From the NCBI RefSeq assembly GCF_002775205.1, contig NC_036448.1, positions 1,364,001 through 1,428,000 on the forward strand: DNA of 64,000 bases. Direction: 5' to 3'. The notes under the pieces were generated by a model, which saw only the letters and a program-made list of their open reading frames with translations, made no database searches and had not been told where the DNA came from. This DNA is from Xiphophorus maculatus (lineage: Eukaryota > Chordata > Actinopteri > Cyprinodontiformes > Poeciliidae). This document shows, piece after piece, positions 20,350 to 30,178 of the stretch. Positions within the stretch are counted from its first letter, which is position 1, and every line of letters begins with the position of its first letter. The position numbers were made by a program, and so were the translations under genes.

Positions 20350-22561
20350 TCATGAGCTTAATTAAAACCTTAAAATAATTAAAACTTCTTAATGTTTGAC
20401 ATTATCTAGCAAAATGTTTTTATGTCAGGCTACATAGCTGCTACATCAATGAGCTGCTCTATACTGTAGTTGGGGATATGTTGTTTGCTGCTGAGCAAAA
20501 TCATTTTGTGGCCAAAACAAACATTATTTTTACATTAACTTCTAAGTTATGTGAAACTTCTGTTAAAATCATTTGAAGGCTCAGAATCAGCCCAGTACTG
20601 ATACCGGTCCACATTCTCAGGGGAGAAAGACTCACCTGGTATAAATTAAAGTTTTAGCTATTGGAGTTATGCTTAAAAGAAATTTATTTAATCAATTAAT
20701 GTCATGAATGTGTGTGTAGAGCTGCACTGATTGCAGTTTTTTGGCCGATCCCTGGTTACTGATCTTTAAAAACACCTGACCTGCAGATTTTGAATTTGGC
20801 TGATATGAATTTTTTTGTCTAAAATGTCGCTAAATATAGCAAGAAAGTTACTGAGTTGTCAACAGTGGGGTGAATATTGTTAACTGTAAATGTGCAGACC
20901 TGACCTGGTGGGTTTGTCTGTCAGTCAAACATCTCACTGCAGAGCAGAAGAGGACAGAGATGATTTTTAAACCTTTGCTGACAAAATTAAGATCAGTGGA
21001 TAAGATGGGCTTCACATGTAAGTATCAGCCAATCAAGATCCACCAAAATTAAGGAAATTGGTGCCCAGAAATCAACTGGTCGATAAATCAGTTGGCCAGT
21101 AAAAGTATCCTATTATACATGTATATAATGTAAACAGCACTGCCAGAGATGCAATAAGTTTATAGCAAGTGTGTGAATGATCTAATGAATATGAAATGAA
21201 ATATTTAGTTTACAGTTTTTCTCAGTTGCTTCGGTGCATTTCTCAGAACAGAATTTAATTTATCAAACTACTTGTGCACACTTCAAATCATTGCGTCACT
21301 TACGCATTTAAAAAAGTAGCTTCTTATTTTGTTCAAAAAATTGCAAATGACAGACAAATAAGAACATGTACATAAAGAAGTCACAACCCAAATCCTCAAC
21401 AGTGCTTAATATAGAGCTTCATTTAAAACGTCCAGAGGCTGGATTTTGGGTTCTGTGTGGGGTTTGCCTTCGTCAGTGTCCTCCAGGGGGAGCCAATGAG
21501 CCGCTGTGGAGGATGGACCTGCTGTACATCTGGCACACCTGCAATCATCTGGGCAAATCAGCCAGAGGATAAGAGGAGTTTGTTGTCATTCCCTCGACGC
21601 TCGAGTGTTAGCCTTTATGGTACTCTGAGCTCTTCAGCGTTCAAACCTTTGGCACTCTGTGTGAAAGCTGGATTATCTTTGCGACTCACCTCTACGTGTC
21701 CTCTTTTAAAGGTTTCTTCTGAAGAAGTTCTTGGATTCCTCCCTCCAAATACCTCTGGTCTCTTCCTCCTGATCTCATTCCACAGCTGGTAATACTCAAC
21801 ACCTCTTCCTCATACCTGCAAACCTGTCCGTCCTCCACCATCCAGCAGTTTTCCCTCTGGACTGTCTCAAGATCTCCCTGACACCAAGACCCACATTTTT
21901 CATTTTGACAAGATCTTTGGAAAACTTATCTCTCTTCCTCTTCTGCAGTGTTGCTGTCCTTCCATTCCTCCAACAGATTTTCTGTAATGGGACATTTCAT
22001 CAAAAATAGCTCCTGGAACAGATCTCTGTACTCTTCTCTGGGATGTGAAGCTTCATGTAATGAATGAGTGACTCCACTGCTGAGAGTCAGACCAGAACTT
22101 GATGACCTGGGGCTGATTGAAGATGGCTACAGCCACATTTTAAATATGCTGTACATCTTTTCTTTTTGTATTTTTGTGTTCTGTTTTCAGAATCTGGTAG
22201 AATTGGGAACAAATTCTGGGTTTTGGCAACATGAGAGGAGCAGATGGGAAAGTTTAGTGACACTTCAGTGTGTCACCTCCCTGACACGTTACTTCAGTGA
22301 GTACTCATTAAATGTGCAGAATGAGCCAGAAGCTCAAATCTCCAACCACATGATCAAGTGAAGCTAACAACTGAGCAGTTAGCTTCACTTCGTTCAGAAA
22401 AATCAATAAAGTCCTTTTTACCGAGTTTGGCAACAAAGAAGTGAGAGCTTCTTCAATCATAACAGAGGCTCAAGTGTCTTTTACTGAACATTTCTGTTCA
22501 GTCTTTATTGAGCAAAAACGGCAAAAGATGATGACAACTGCAACAGCTGGTTGTAACGTAG
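20350..22561. other. intergenic, no recognised gene
   Basis: The frames at 21,366-21,792 and 22,068-22,361 show no conserved motif. The text around 20,720-21,090 (gagctgcactgattgcag...) looks repeat-derived. A 13-bp-arm hairpin lies at 22,356-22,390. Confidence 0.4.
22356..22390. repeat. perfect hairpin, 13-bp arms
   Basis: AAGTGAAGCTAAC (22356-22368) is followed after 9 bases by its exact inverse, GTTAGCTTCACTT (22378-22390). Confidence 0.85.
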
Positions 22562-23641
22562 TGTGGCAACCTGGGGTGGATTTTCTTTATTAGGAAACCC
22601 AAATGTAAGATGTTAAAGTTTAAGATAAGGGAAACCGACAACGCCACCTGGAATAACTCCAGGAAAATAGAATAATAATAAGGACACAGGTACGTTCTAC
22701 AGGAAGTGAGACAAGATTCAGACAATTCTACAAAAAAATTTATTAAACTTTAATAGGTTGTTTAATTTCACAATAACCTGAAATCGAATAGTTAAAACAG
22801 TGAAGGCATTTTTAATAAAGTTGATTATAAAATGTTTAAATTTCAGAGGAAACTGAGGCTTACCAGTGGGGGGAGAGTAGTGAGGAAAGGGGCAACATCC
22901 AGTGAAGAAAAGGGATCACCCTGGACACTACAAAGACACGGCAAACACACACACACACAAAAAAGGGGTGTTCCACAAAACACACGAGACAAGACACCGC
23001 CACCAGGGGTCACCACCGCCACCACAGAAGCCTCAGTCCCTAAAAGAAAGACAAAAAAATGAAACAATAGGAGTAAAACAGTGATACAATAGCACTAAAA
23101 TATTGCTTTTTATCCCGTTCGTAGTGCCATCGATACTCCCGGCAGCGGGGGAAAGTTCATACAAATCTTTTAAAACAATTCATCGTAGGCAAAACAGCAG
23201 CGAGTGTACGTCCAAATTTAATAGTTGTCAGGGACTCAGCAGGAGGCTAAAAAATAGAGTAGATTATTAATACAACTGCTGATAAAAACTATGACTTATG
23301 GTAGCTGCTTACCTGTAAATTACTACACGGCCAGACAAACAGATCCACAAGGTCACTTATGGAGCGCAGCTGTAACAGAACACTACATAAAGGCTTCGTT
23401 TACATGAGACGGATGTTACCTAGCCATGCTAGTGCTTACCTTCCCGGCAGCAAACAAACAACCGAACAAATCGGTCCAGGAGTTGGAGGCACAGCAAGGG
23501 AGGCCAGCACAGCTCAGCAAACAAACTAAGCAAAATGAGTTGACGTCATGACGCAAGTAGTCTTGTGACAGGTAGAGACCTGCTTATATGCAGCAGCTGA
23601 AATTGATCTTAAAGTGGCAGCGTACCATTTATGCTGCTACA
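22562..23641 (-). repeat. 3' LTR of the Gypsy element (1,080 bp)
   Basis: In element orientation it starts TGTAGCAGCATAAATGG and ends CCAGGTTGCCACA, so it has TG...CA ends. A TATA-like GCATATAAGC lies at about 23,583-23,592, and an AATAAA (22,586-22,591) lies near its end. It matches the other LTR except for one extra A at about 23,052-23,058. Confidence 0.95.
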
Positions 23642-23656
23642 ATCTACCCCCCCAAC
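23642..23656 (-). other. polypurine tract of the Gypsy element
   Basis: The minus strand reads GTTGGGGGGGTAGAT immediately before the 3' LTR. It is the purine-rich primer site for plus-strand DNA synthesis. Confidence 0.8.
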
Positions 23657-23690
23657 TTGCGTCGACGCCCCGACGACGACCCCAAAAACA

Positions 23691-26600
23691 CTAGCACCAA
23701 GGTCTAAACAGTGCAGAAACAGCATTACAGTGTGGATCAGGAGAGTGTGCAGCCCCATGCACTAATCCCATTGGTCTTGGGAGATGGTGGACATTAGAGT
23801 GCTGACCTGCTGTTGAGCGTGTAGTTCTTCTCATTACCCTTGGAAGGCCCTGATCTTTACTTGAGCTGGCAACACTAGGAGCTTGAGATGCAGATGTTGA
23901 AGGAGCTTCATGAGGATATACCTCGGCAGACAGAGGAACCGTGTTGTTTCTGACCAGGTGTGGGTTGGCTGGCAAAGAAGGCGGTGACTGGTGGACATTT
24001 ACCCTCAAAAACAAATCAGGATCAGTTTCATCCTCAGAGGATGAATCAGTCAACAGCGGTTCCCCAATAGGGGATGCTGGGATGTCACTGCAAACAACTG
24101 GCTTCAGTAGAGACCGGTGGACCCTTTTAGTTTTGTTCAACTCATCTGCAGGAGCCACAGTGTAAACTGCTCCAGTATCACCCAGTACTTTTAGGACCTT
24201 ATACACCTTGGAGCGCCACAGATCCTGAATCTTGTGTCTTCCTTGTTGACTGGTGTCTCGGAGTAGGACAAGTTGGCCTTCGTGCAGAGGAGAATCTTGA
24301 ACATGCTGGTCATCATTTCTCTTTCTCCTATCTGCAGCAATCTTCAGCTTCTCCCTGGCTTCCTCAAAAGCCAGTTGCAAGCGCGTCTGGTGCTCTGCAA
24401 CCCACTTGTCAACTCCACCAGCACTTGGTTCTGATACATGGCCAAGCAGAAAGTCTAAAGGAAGCCTAGGTTGTTGGCCAAACATCAGGAAGAAGGGACT
24501 TTCTCCAGTGCTCTGATGTGGTGTGGTGTTATAACAAAAGATCACTTGTGGCAAATAAGAGGTCCAGGCTCTTTTACTGGTGGTGGGGAGGGTACGCAAC
24601 AGGTTATGAAGCGTACGATTAAACCTTTCACATTGTCCATTTCCAGCAGGGTGGTACGGTGTGGTCCTGGACTTCTTGATGCCATAGAATTGACAGAGCT
24701 GCTGGATGAGGGAACTTTCAAAATTACGTCCCTGGTCTGAGTGAACACGGGCTGGTACACCAAACTTTGAAAACCACTCTGTCACCAGGACATGAGCCAC
24801 AGTAGAGGCACGTTGATCTCTGGTTGGTATAGCCAGGGTGTACTTGCTAAAAACATCAGTTAAGACAAGCACATTCTCCTGCCCATCTTGAGAAGGCTCC
24901 AGGATTGTGAAGTCCATGGCAAGGATCTCATTGGGTCGTGACGCTAGCAAATGGCCCATATAGGTCCGTGCAAGAGGTCGAGTATCTTTTGCCACTTGGC
25001 ATCGCTCACATGACCTGCACCAATCAACGACATCAGAGGACATTTTTGGCCAGTAACATCTTGTTCTCAGCAGTGAGAGAGTCCTGTCCACACCTTGATG
25101 GCCATGGTCCTGGTGGGCCTGAGTCAGGACCTCCTCCTTCAAGGCTGTGGGCAGCAACAGCTGTAGCATCTCCTCAGCACCATCGGGACGAAAGGTCTTG
25201 CGGTGGAGGACACCATCCTTCTCCACCAGGCGATCCCACTGCCTCAGGAATGCCAACAGAGGTGCAGGTAAATTCTTTCGCTCTGTGCGGTCGGGTTGTT
25301 TCTTGCGAGTCCAAAAGGTCCAAAGTTCCTGCAAAACTGGGTCAGCATGTTGTAATACTTGCATATCCTTTGTGGTACGTTCAGGGAGGACTGTGATGGC
25401 AGCTTGCGTAACTTCCCGTCTCTCCATCATCAGCTGCAGAGATTCAGGCAGACTACTCCCTGGAACAAGAGCACCAACCTGTTCTCTAGTAGATGGATGT
25501 TTTCTGGAAAGAGCATCTGCGTTCCTGTTTGTACGCCCTGAGCGATACTGGATCTTGAAATCAAAGGAGGCAAGTTGTGCAGCCCATCGATGTTCAGTGG
25601 CACCTAACTTGGCAGTACCAAGATAACTGAGGGGATTGTTATCAGTGAATACAAGACATTTATGGCCCAACAAGTACTCTCTGAATTTTTCAGTCATGGC
25701 CCATTTAAGGGCTAAAAATTCAAGTTTCATGGAGCTATAGTTGTCCATATTACGTTCAGTTGGCCTTAATCCTCGGCTGGCGTAGGCAATAGGACGCACA
25801 ACCCCGTCCTGTTGTTGGGAAAGGACAGCCCCCAGACCACCATGGCTCGCATCAACCTCTAGGATAAAAGGCAGAGAAAAGTCAGCGTAGGCTAGCACAG
25901 GTGAAGTAGTTAGCCTCCTTTTCAATTCCTCAAAGCTCTGTTGGTGTTCTGCAGTCCAGCCCTCAGCGATGTCCTGTCTTAGCCGCTTCTTTGTTTTTGA
26001 ACTGCTTAAATGTCCCACTAGTTGGTGAAGGGGCGCAGCCAGCTTGGCAAAGCCTGCAACAAACCGCCGATAGTAACTGGCGAACCCAAGGAAGGACCTC
26101 AGCTCTGTGGATGTGGTGGGGCGCTGCCAGTTAACCACTGCCTCAATCTTAGACGGATCAGTTGCAACACCTTTGCTAGAAATGACATGGCCTAAGTATT
26201 TAACTTCTCGTTGAAGAAAGGAGCACTTTGTCAGCTTTGCCTTGAGACCCTCTTTCTTCAGGCGTCCAAGCACCATCCCCAGGCGCTCCAAATGCTGTTC
26301 CACAGTGGAGGAAAACACAACTATGTCATCAAGATACAGCAGCAATGATTGATTCTGCTTATCAGAGAAAATGCGTTGCATAAGCCTCTGAAATGTACTG
26401 GGCGCATTACAAAGGCCAAATGGCATTCTATTCCACTCAAATAGACCAGATGGAGTACAGAACGCCGTTTTATGACGATCTGCTTCTGCAACAGGTACCT
26501 GGTTGTAACCACTTGCCAAGTCCAAGGTAGAGAACCAGCAAGCACCTGTAAGTGCATCCAAAGACTCTTCAATGCGTGGTAATGGAAAGGCATCTTTGCG

Positions 26601-27866
26601 GGTTTTGCTATTAAGCTGCCGATAGTCCACACACATCCTCAGGCTCCCATCCTTCTTTTTGACTAGCACAATGGGAGATGCATAGGGGCTGCAGCTCTCT
26701 CTGATCACATTAGTACTAAGTAACTGATTGATGTGATCCTTTACTGCTTCATAGTCTGACGGTGGTATACGCCGGTATCGCTGGTTTACAGGGGTCTCAT
26801 CAATAAGGGGTATGTCATGACTAATTATGTTTGTACACCCCAAATCACTGTCATTTTCAGCAAAAACTGATGAATAATCCCTAAGAAGGGTCCTCACCTG
26901 CCCCTGGTGTGTGCAGGGCAGTTGGGAGAGGTCAATGGCCTCAATTTGGTCCTGCACAGTTGGAAGTACAATCTGAGAGGACACCTTAGCTGTATATGAG
27001 GGCTCTTCTTTAACACCGGGAGGCAGACTGATAACATTAACATGATGCAGAGTACCTACAACAGTACGTGGGTAAAGCAAGATATCTGTAGAGCCTACAT
27101 TAACAATTGGTATGTAGGCTGTGCCTCGCACCACACGGATTAGGGCAGGGGAAGCAAGCAAACCTCCTGGCAGACCTGCCTCAGGAGGCTCAAATAGTAC
27201 AGCCTGTGACACCTGATCAGAGCATGTAGCAGCCACAAGCTTCATAACCCCACCTGGGACCCTGCATGCTGCACGACCCCGCACCTTTACCTTCCCCACA
27301 TAGTCTAATGGACCCTGCAAGCTTGCCTGATGGCACTTTTGCAATGCAGGCCAGATTTCATGAGGAGCCTGTGGGACATTGTCCTGACTGAACAACCCTG
27401 CACCATGCTGTACAAAAAGCTCATGATAGCATTTTTGGATTACATTCATGCCTAAAACACCTGGTGTGGGAGCCACTTTGCCAGGAGGATCTTTTACAAT
27501 CAAAACCCCGCAGTTTGGGATGTCTTTGCCACAAATCTCAACACTAAGCTCTATGTAGCCAAGGTATGGGATATTTAACCCATTTGCTGCCTTAAGCTGC
27601 AACCAGTGACAAGGGCGTAAACCATCAGGGCCACCAGACTTGAAATGATCCTTAAAGAAACTTTCTGTAAGGGTCGACACCATAGAACCAGTGTCAATTA
27701 GACAGGGCACCTGAACACCTCCCAAACACACATCTAAATGAGGACACGCTGCAACAAGCTTTGGCGTTTCCATACCATTATATGGTGCTGTGACTGAGCC
27801 AATAATGGCCCCACCCGAACTGCGGCTCAACAGTTCAGTGGGAACTAGTTTTCCGAGACCGCAGAA
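23691..27866 (-). CDS. pol: Pol polyprotein of the Ty3/Gypsy element
   Basis: An open frame of about 1,390 codons without stops, entered by -1 frameshift from gag. It has no ATG of its own at the start: the frame opens after a TAA at 27,867-27,869. In order: aspartic protease (LIDTGSMVSTL, near residue 45), reverse transcriptase (active site YLDDIV at 26,325-26,336, near residue 500), RNase H (EVDASHGGLGAVL), integrase zinc finger (HQDHGHQG...CRSCERCQ), and the integrase core with DFTILEP, HSDQGRNFES and a later catalytic Glu in NGQCERFN. The C-terminus has a GPY/F-like segment and no chromodomain that I can see. All catalytic signatures look intact, so the element may be autonomous. Confidence 0.93.
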   Translation of the reverse strand, partial: FCGLGKLVPTELLSRSSGGAIIGSVTAPYNGMETPKLVAACPHLDVCLGGVQVPCLIDTGSMVSTLTESFFKDHFKSGGPDGLRPCHWLQLKAANGLNIPYLGYIELSVEICGKDIPNCGVLIVKDPPGKVAPTPGVLGMNVIQKCYHELFVQHGAGLFSQDNVPQAPHEIWPALQKCHQASLQGPLDYVGKVKVRGRAACRVPGGVMKLVAATCSDQVSQAVLFEPPEAGLPGGLLASPALIRVVRGTAYIPIVNVGSTDILLYPRTVVGTLHHVNVISLPPGVKEEPSYTAKVSSQIVLPTVQDQIEAIDLSQLPCTHQGQVRTLLRDYSSVFAENDSDLGCTNIISHDIPLIDETPVNQRYRRIPPSDYEAVKDHINQLLSTNVIRESCSPYASPIVLVKKKDGSLRMCVDYRQLNSKTRKDAFPLPRIEESLDALTGACWFSTLDLASGYNQVPVAEADRHKTAFCTPSGLFEWNRMPFGLCNAPSTFQRLMQRIFSDKQNQSLLLYLDDIVVFSSTVEQHLERLGMVLGRLKKEGLKAKLTKCSFLQREVKYLGHVISSKGVATDPSKIEAVVNWQRPTTSTELRSFLGFASYYRRFVAGFAKLAAPLHQLVGHLSSSKTKKRLRQDIAEGWTAEHQQSFEELKRRLTTSPVLAYADFSLPFILEVDASHGGLGAVLSQQQDGVVRPIAYASRGLRPTERNMDNYSSMKLEFLALKWAMTEKFREYLLGHKCLVFTDNNPLSYLGTAKLGATEHRWAAQLASFDFKIQYRSGRTNRNADALSRKHPSTREQVGALVPGSSLPESLQLMMERREVTQAAITVLPERTTKDMQVLQHADPVLQELWTFWTRKKQPDRTERKNLPAPLLAFLRQWDRLVEKDGVLHRKTFRPDGAEEMLQLLLPTALKEEVLTQAHQDHGHQGVDRTLSLLRTRCYWPKMSSDVVDWCRSCERCQVAKDTRPLARTYMGHLLASRPNEILAMDFTILEPSQDGQENVLVLTDVFSKYTLAIPTRDQRASTVAHVLVTEWFSKFGVPARVHSDQGRNFESSLIQQLCQFYGIKKSRTTPYHPAGNGQCERFNRTLHNLLRTLPTTSKRAWTSYLPQVIFCYNTTPHQSTGESPFFLMFGQQPRLPLDFLLGHVSEPSAGGVDKWVAEHQTRLQLAFEEAREKLKIAADRRKRNDDQHVQDSPLHEGQLVLLRDTSQQGRHKIQDLWRSKVYKVLKVLGDTGAVYTVAPADELNKTKRVHRSLLKPVVCSDIPASPIGEPLLTDSSSEDETDPDLFLRVNVHQSPPSLPANPHLVRNNTVPLSAEVYPHEAPSTSASQAPSVASSSKDQGLPRVMRRTTRSTAGQHSNVHHLPRPMGLVHGAAHSPDPHCNAVSALFRPWC

Positions 27867-28906
27867 TTAGGAGGCAGGGAACTCGAGGGCTGCTGAGGGC
27901 CTCGAGTGTGAAAACGGGAAGGGACACGTACACCATCACATTCCCTAGCATAATGACCTGGCTGTTGGCACCGTCTGCAGACTATAGGGACATTACGAGG
28001 GGGACGACTCTGTTGGTGAGTTTGACTAAGAGAGGCAATGCTCTGAGTGAGTTGATTTAATTGCTCTTGTTGTCGTGCCAACATCTCATGCAGTGACCTC
28101 AATTCTGACCCCTGATCCCTTGGACTAATCTGAGAAGTGCCATGGACAGCATATTGAAATCCAAGGGATGGAACTGAAAGACTCCGAGCCCTACTACCGC
28201 CTGATGATCCCTCCCGTTCCCACCTAATAGCTTCAGCCCTGACATCAAGTAAAGTAGCTGCAGGTTTCTCCCGTACAAACTGTTTCAATGCACACCGCAG
28301 TGGACCATCTAAAACATGCTCCACAAACTGATCCCTCAACAATACAGCAGCATTAACCATGCTAGTGGGTGCACAAGCTTTAACCTTCTCCATTAATTCC
28401 ATTAGTGCAAGGGAAAATTCTTGAAGGGTTTCACCCTCCTGCTGCTTTCTAGAAAAGAAAGCCTCTTGCAATGAGACATGGGAATCAGTACAACCATATA
28501 CCTCTTTTAGCACTCTAATAATGCAAGCTGGATCTGTCCGCTCAGCACTAGGACGGTGTCTAAGTTCCTCTCGTGCCTCACCCTCCAAATGATCATACAA
28601 GTAAAAAGCCTGATCAACAGGTGATAAGTGACGTGCCCTCATACAGGTCTCAGCCTCCTCCAACCACTCATTTAACCCTATTCCTGATCTTCCCCTGAAC
28701 ATTGGACATTTCCTGTCACGAGGCACAAACACCAACCTCTCTGACACAGGGGGACCCAAGGCAGGCAAAGCATTCTGAGATGTGCTCGAAGTAGAAGGGG
28801 CAGTAGAAGTACCTGGGGCCGAGCGTGACTGTTCCTGTCGTAATCGCTCGTTGTCTGCTTTCAATTGGGCAATCAAGTCCCGCATTTCTTGGATCTCCTC
28901 CTCCAT
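27845..28906 (-). CDS. gag: Gag protein of the Ty3/Gypsy element
   Basis: Complete 353-residue frame from ATG to TAG. The first about 30 residues are a charged heptad-like helix (MEEEIQEMRDLIAQLKADNE), probably a coiled coil. Residues about 70-235 form the retrotransposon capsid region (FRGRSGIGLNEWLEEAE..., QLFVEHVLDG-type helices). Near residue 310 is one CCHC zinc knuckle, CRRCQQPGHYAREC, for RNA packaging. It forms cytoplasmic virus-like particles in related elements. The frame ends only 15 bases before the first TTG-initiated pol codon. The two frames overlap by about 20 bases, with pol in -1, so Pol is expected as a Gag-Pol fusion. Confidence 0.92.
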   Translation of the reverse strand: MEEEIQEMRDLIAQLKADNERLRQEQSRSAPGTSTAPSTSSTSQNALPALGPPVSERLVFVPRDRKCPMFRGRSGIGLNEWLEEAETCMRARHLSPVDQAFYLYDHLEGEAREELRHRPSAERTDPACIIRVLKEVYGCTDSHVSLQEAFFSRKQQEGETLQEFSLALMELMEKVKACAPTSMVNAAVLLRDQFVEHVLDGPLRCALKQFVREKPAATLLDVRAEAIRWEREGSSGGSRARSLSVPSLGFQYAVHGTSQISPRDQGSELRSLHEMLARQQEQLNQLTQSIASLSQTHQQSRPPRNVPIVCRRCQQPGHYARECDGVRVPSRFHTRGPQQPSSSLPPNSAVSEN

Positions 28907-29078
28907 GACCTGGATCCTTTGTGATTAGATAGGCTCGCTGCTGTTTTGCCTGTACACACAACACAATTCTCTTCCAACGCAAAAAAAAAAAAAAATACGC
29001 CACTACACAAACAAGAAAAATACAAAACAAACAAAAAAAAGAAACAGCTGAAGAATCAAGTCTCACTTTACACAGCAG

Positions 29079-29096
29079 ATCCTGCCGACAACGCCA
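29079..29096 (-). other. primer binding site, tRNA-Ser type
   Basis: Three bases after the 5' LTR the minus strand reads TGGCGTTGTCGGCAGGAT. Its complement matches the 3' end of a vertebrate tRNA-Ser (...ATCCTGCCGACTACGCCA) with one mismatch. This is from memory of the tRNA sequence. Confidence 0.7.
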
Positions 29097-29099
29097 ATT

Positions 29100-30178
29100 T
29101 GTGGCAACCTGGGGTGGATTTTCTTTATTAGGAAACCCAAATGTAAGATGTTAAAGTTTAAGATAAGGGAAACCGACAACGCCACCTGGAATAACTCCAG
29201 GAAAATAGAATAATAATAAGGACACAGGTACGTTCTACAGGAAGTGAGACAAGATTCAGACAATTCTACAAAAAAATTTATTAAACTTTAATAGGTTGTT
29301 TAATTTCACAATAACCTGAAATCGAATAGTTAAAACAGTGAAGGCATTTTTAATAAAGTTGATTATAAAATGTTTAAATTTCAGAGGAAACTGAGGCTTA
29401 CCAGTGGGGGGAGAGTAGTGAGGAAAGGGGCAACATCCAGTGAAGAAAAGGGATCACCCTGGACACTACAAAGACACGGCAAACACACACACACACAAAA
29501 AAGGGGTGTTCCACAAAACACACGAGACAAGACACCGCCACCAGGGGTCACCACCGCCACCACAGAAGCCTCAGTCCCTAAAAGAAAGACAAAAAATGAA
29601 ACAATAGGAGTAAAACAGTGATACAATAGCACTAAAATATTGCTTTTTATCCCGTTCGTAGTGCCATCGATACTCCCGGCAGCGGGGGAAAGTTCATACA
29701 AATCTTTTAAAACAATTCATCGTAGGCAAAACAGCAGCGAGTGTACGTCCAAATTTAATAGTTGTCAGGGACTCAGCAGGAGGCTAAAAAATAGAGTAGA
29801 TTATTAATACAACTGCTGATAAAAACTATGACTTATGGTAGCTGCTTACCTGTAAATTACTACACGGCCAGACAAACAGATCCACAAGGTCACTTATGGA
29901 GCGCAGCTGTAACAGAACACTACATAAAGGCTTCGTTTACATGAGACGGATGTTACCTAGCCATGCTAGTGCTTACCTTCCCGGCAGCAAACAAACAACC
30001 GAACAAATCGGTCCAGGAGTTGGAGGCACAGCAAGGGAGGCCAGCACAGCTCAGCAAACAAACTAAGCAAAATGAGTTGACGTCATGACGCAAGTAGTCT
30101 TGTGACAGGTAGAGACCTGCTTATATGCAGCAGCTGAAATTGATCTTAAAGTGGCAGCGTACCATTTATGCTGCTACA
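29100..30178 (-). repeat. 5' LTR of the Gypsy element (1,079 bp)
   Basis: Same sequence as the LTR at 22,562-23,641, one A shorter in the tract at about 29,591-29,596. It would supply the element promoter, with the TATA-like site near 30,121 on the minus strand. Confidence 0.95.

Larger units (their letters stand above)
22562..30178 (-). mobile_element. full-length Ty3/Gypsy LTR retrotransposon
   Basis: A 7,617-bp element lies on the minus strand: 5' LTR (29,100-30,178), tRNA-Ser-like primer site, gag, pol in the order protease, reverse transcriptase, RNase H, integrase, polypurine tract, then 3' LTR (22,562-23,641). A 4-bp target duplication, GTAG, flanks it (22,558-22,561 and 30,179-30,182). 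The LTRs differ only by one A in a homopolymer as far as I can read, and no stop interrupts either ORF. No env-like ORF is present. Integrase after RNase H places it in Ty3/Gypsy rather than Ty1/Copia. A tRNA-Ser primer fits Mag-like lineages, but I cannot fix the clade. Confidence 0.95.

Noticed and set aside
23941-26632. several plus- and minus-strand frames inside the Gypsy element
   Set aside because: They are shadows of the continuous pol frame on the minus strand.
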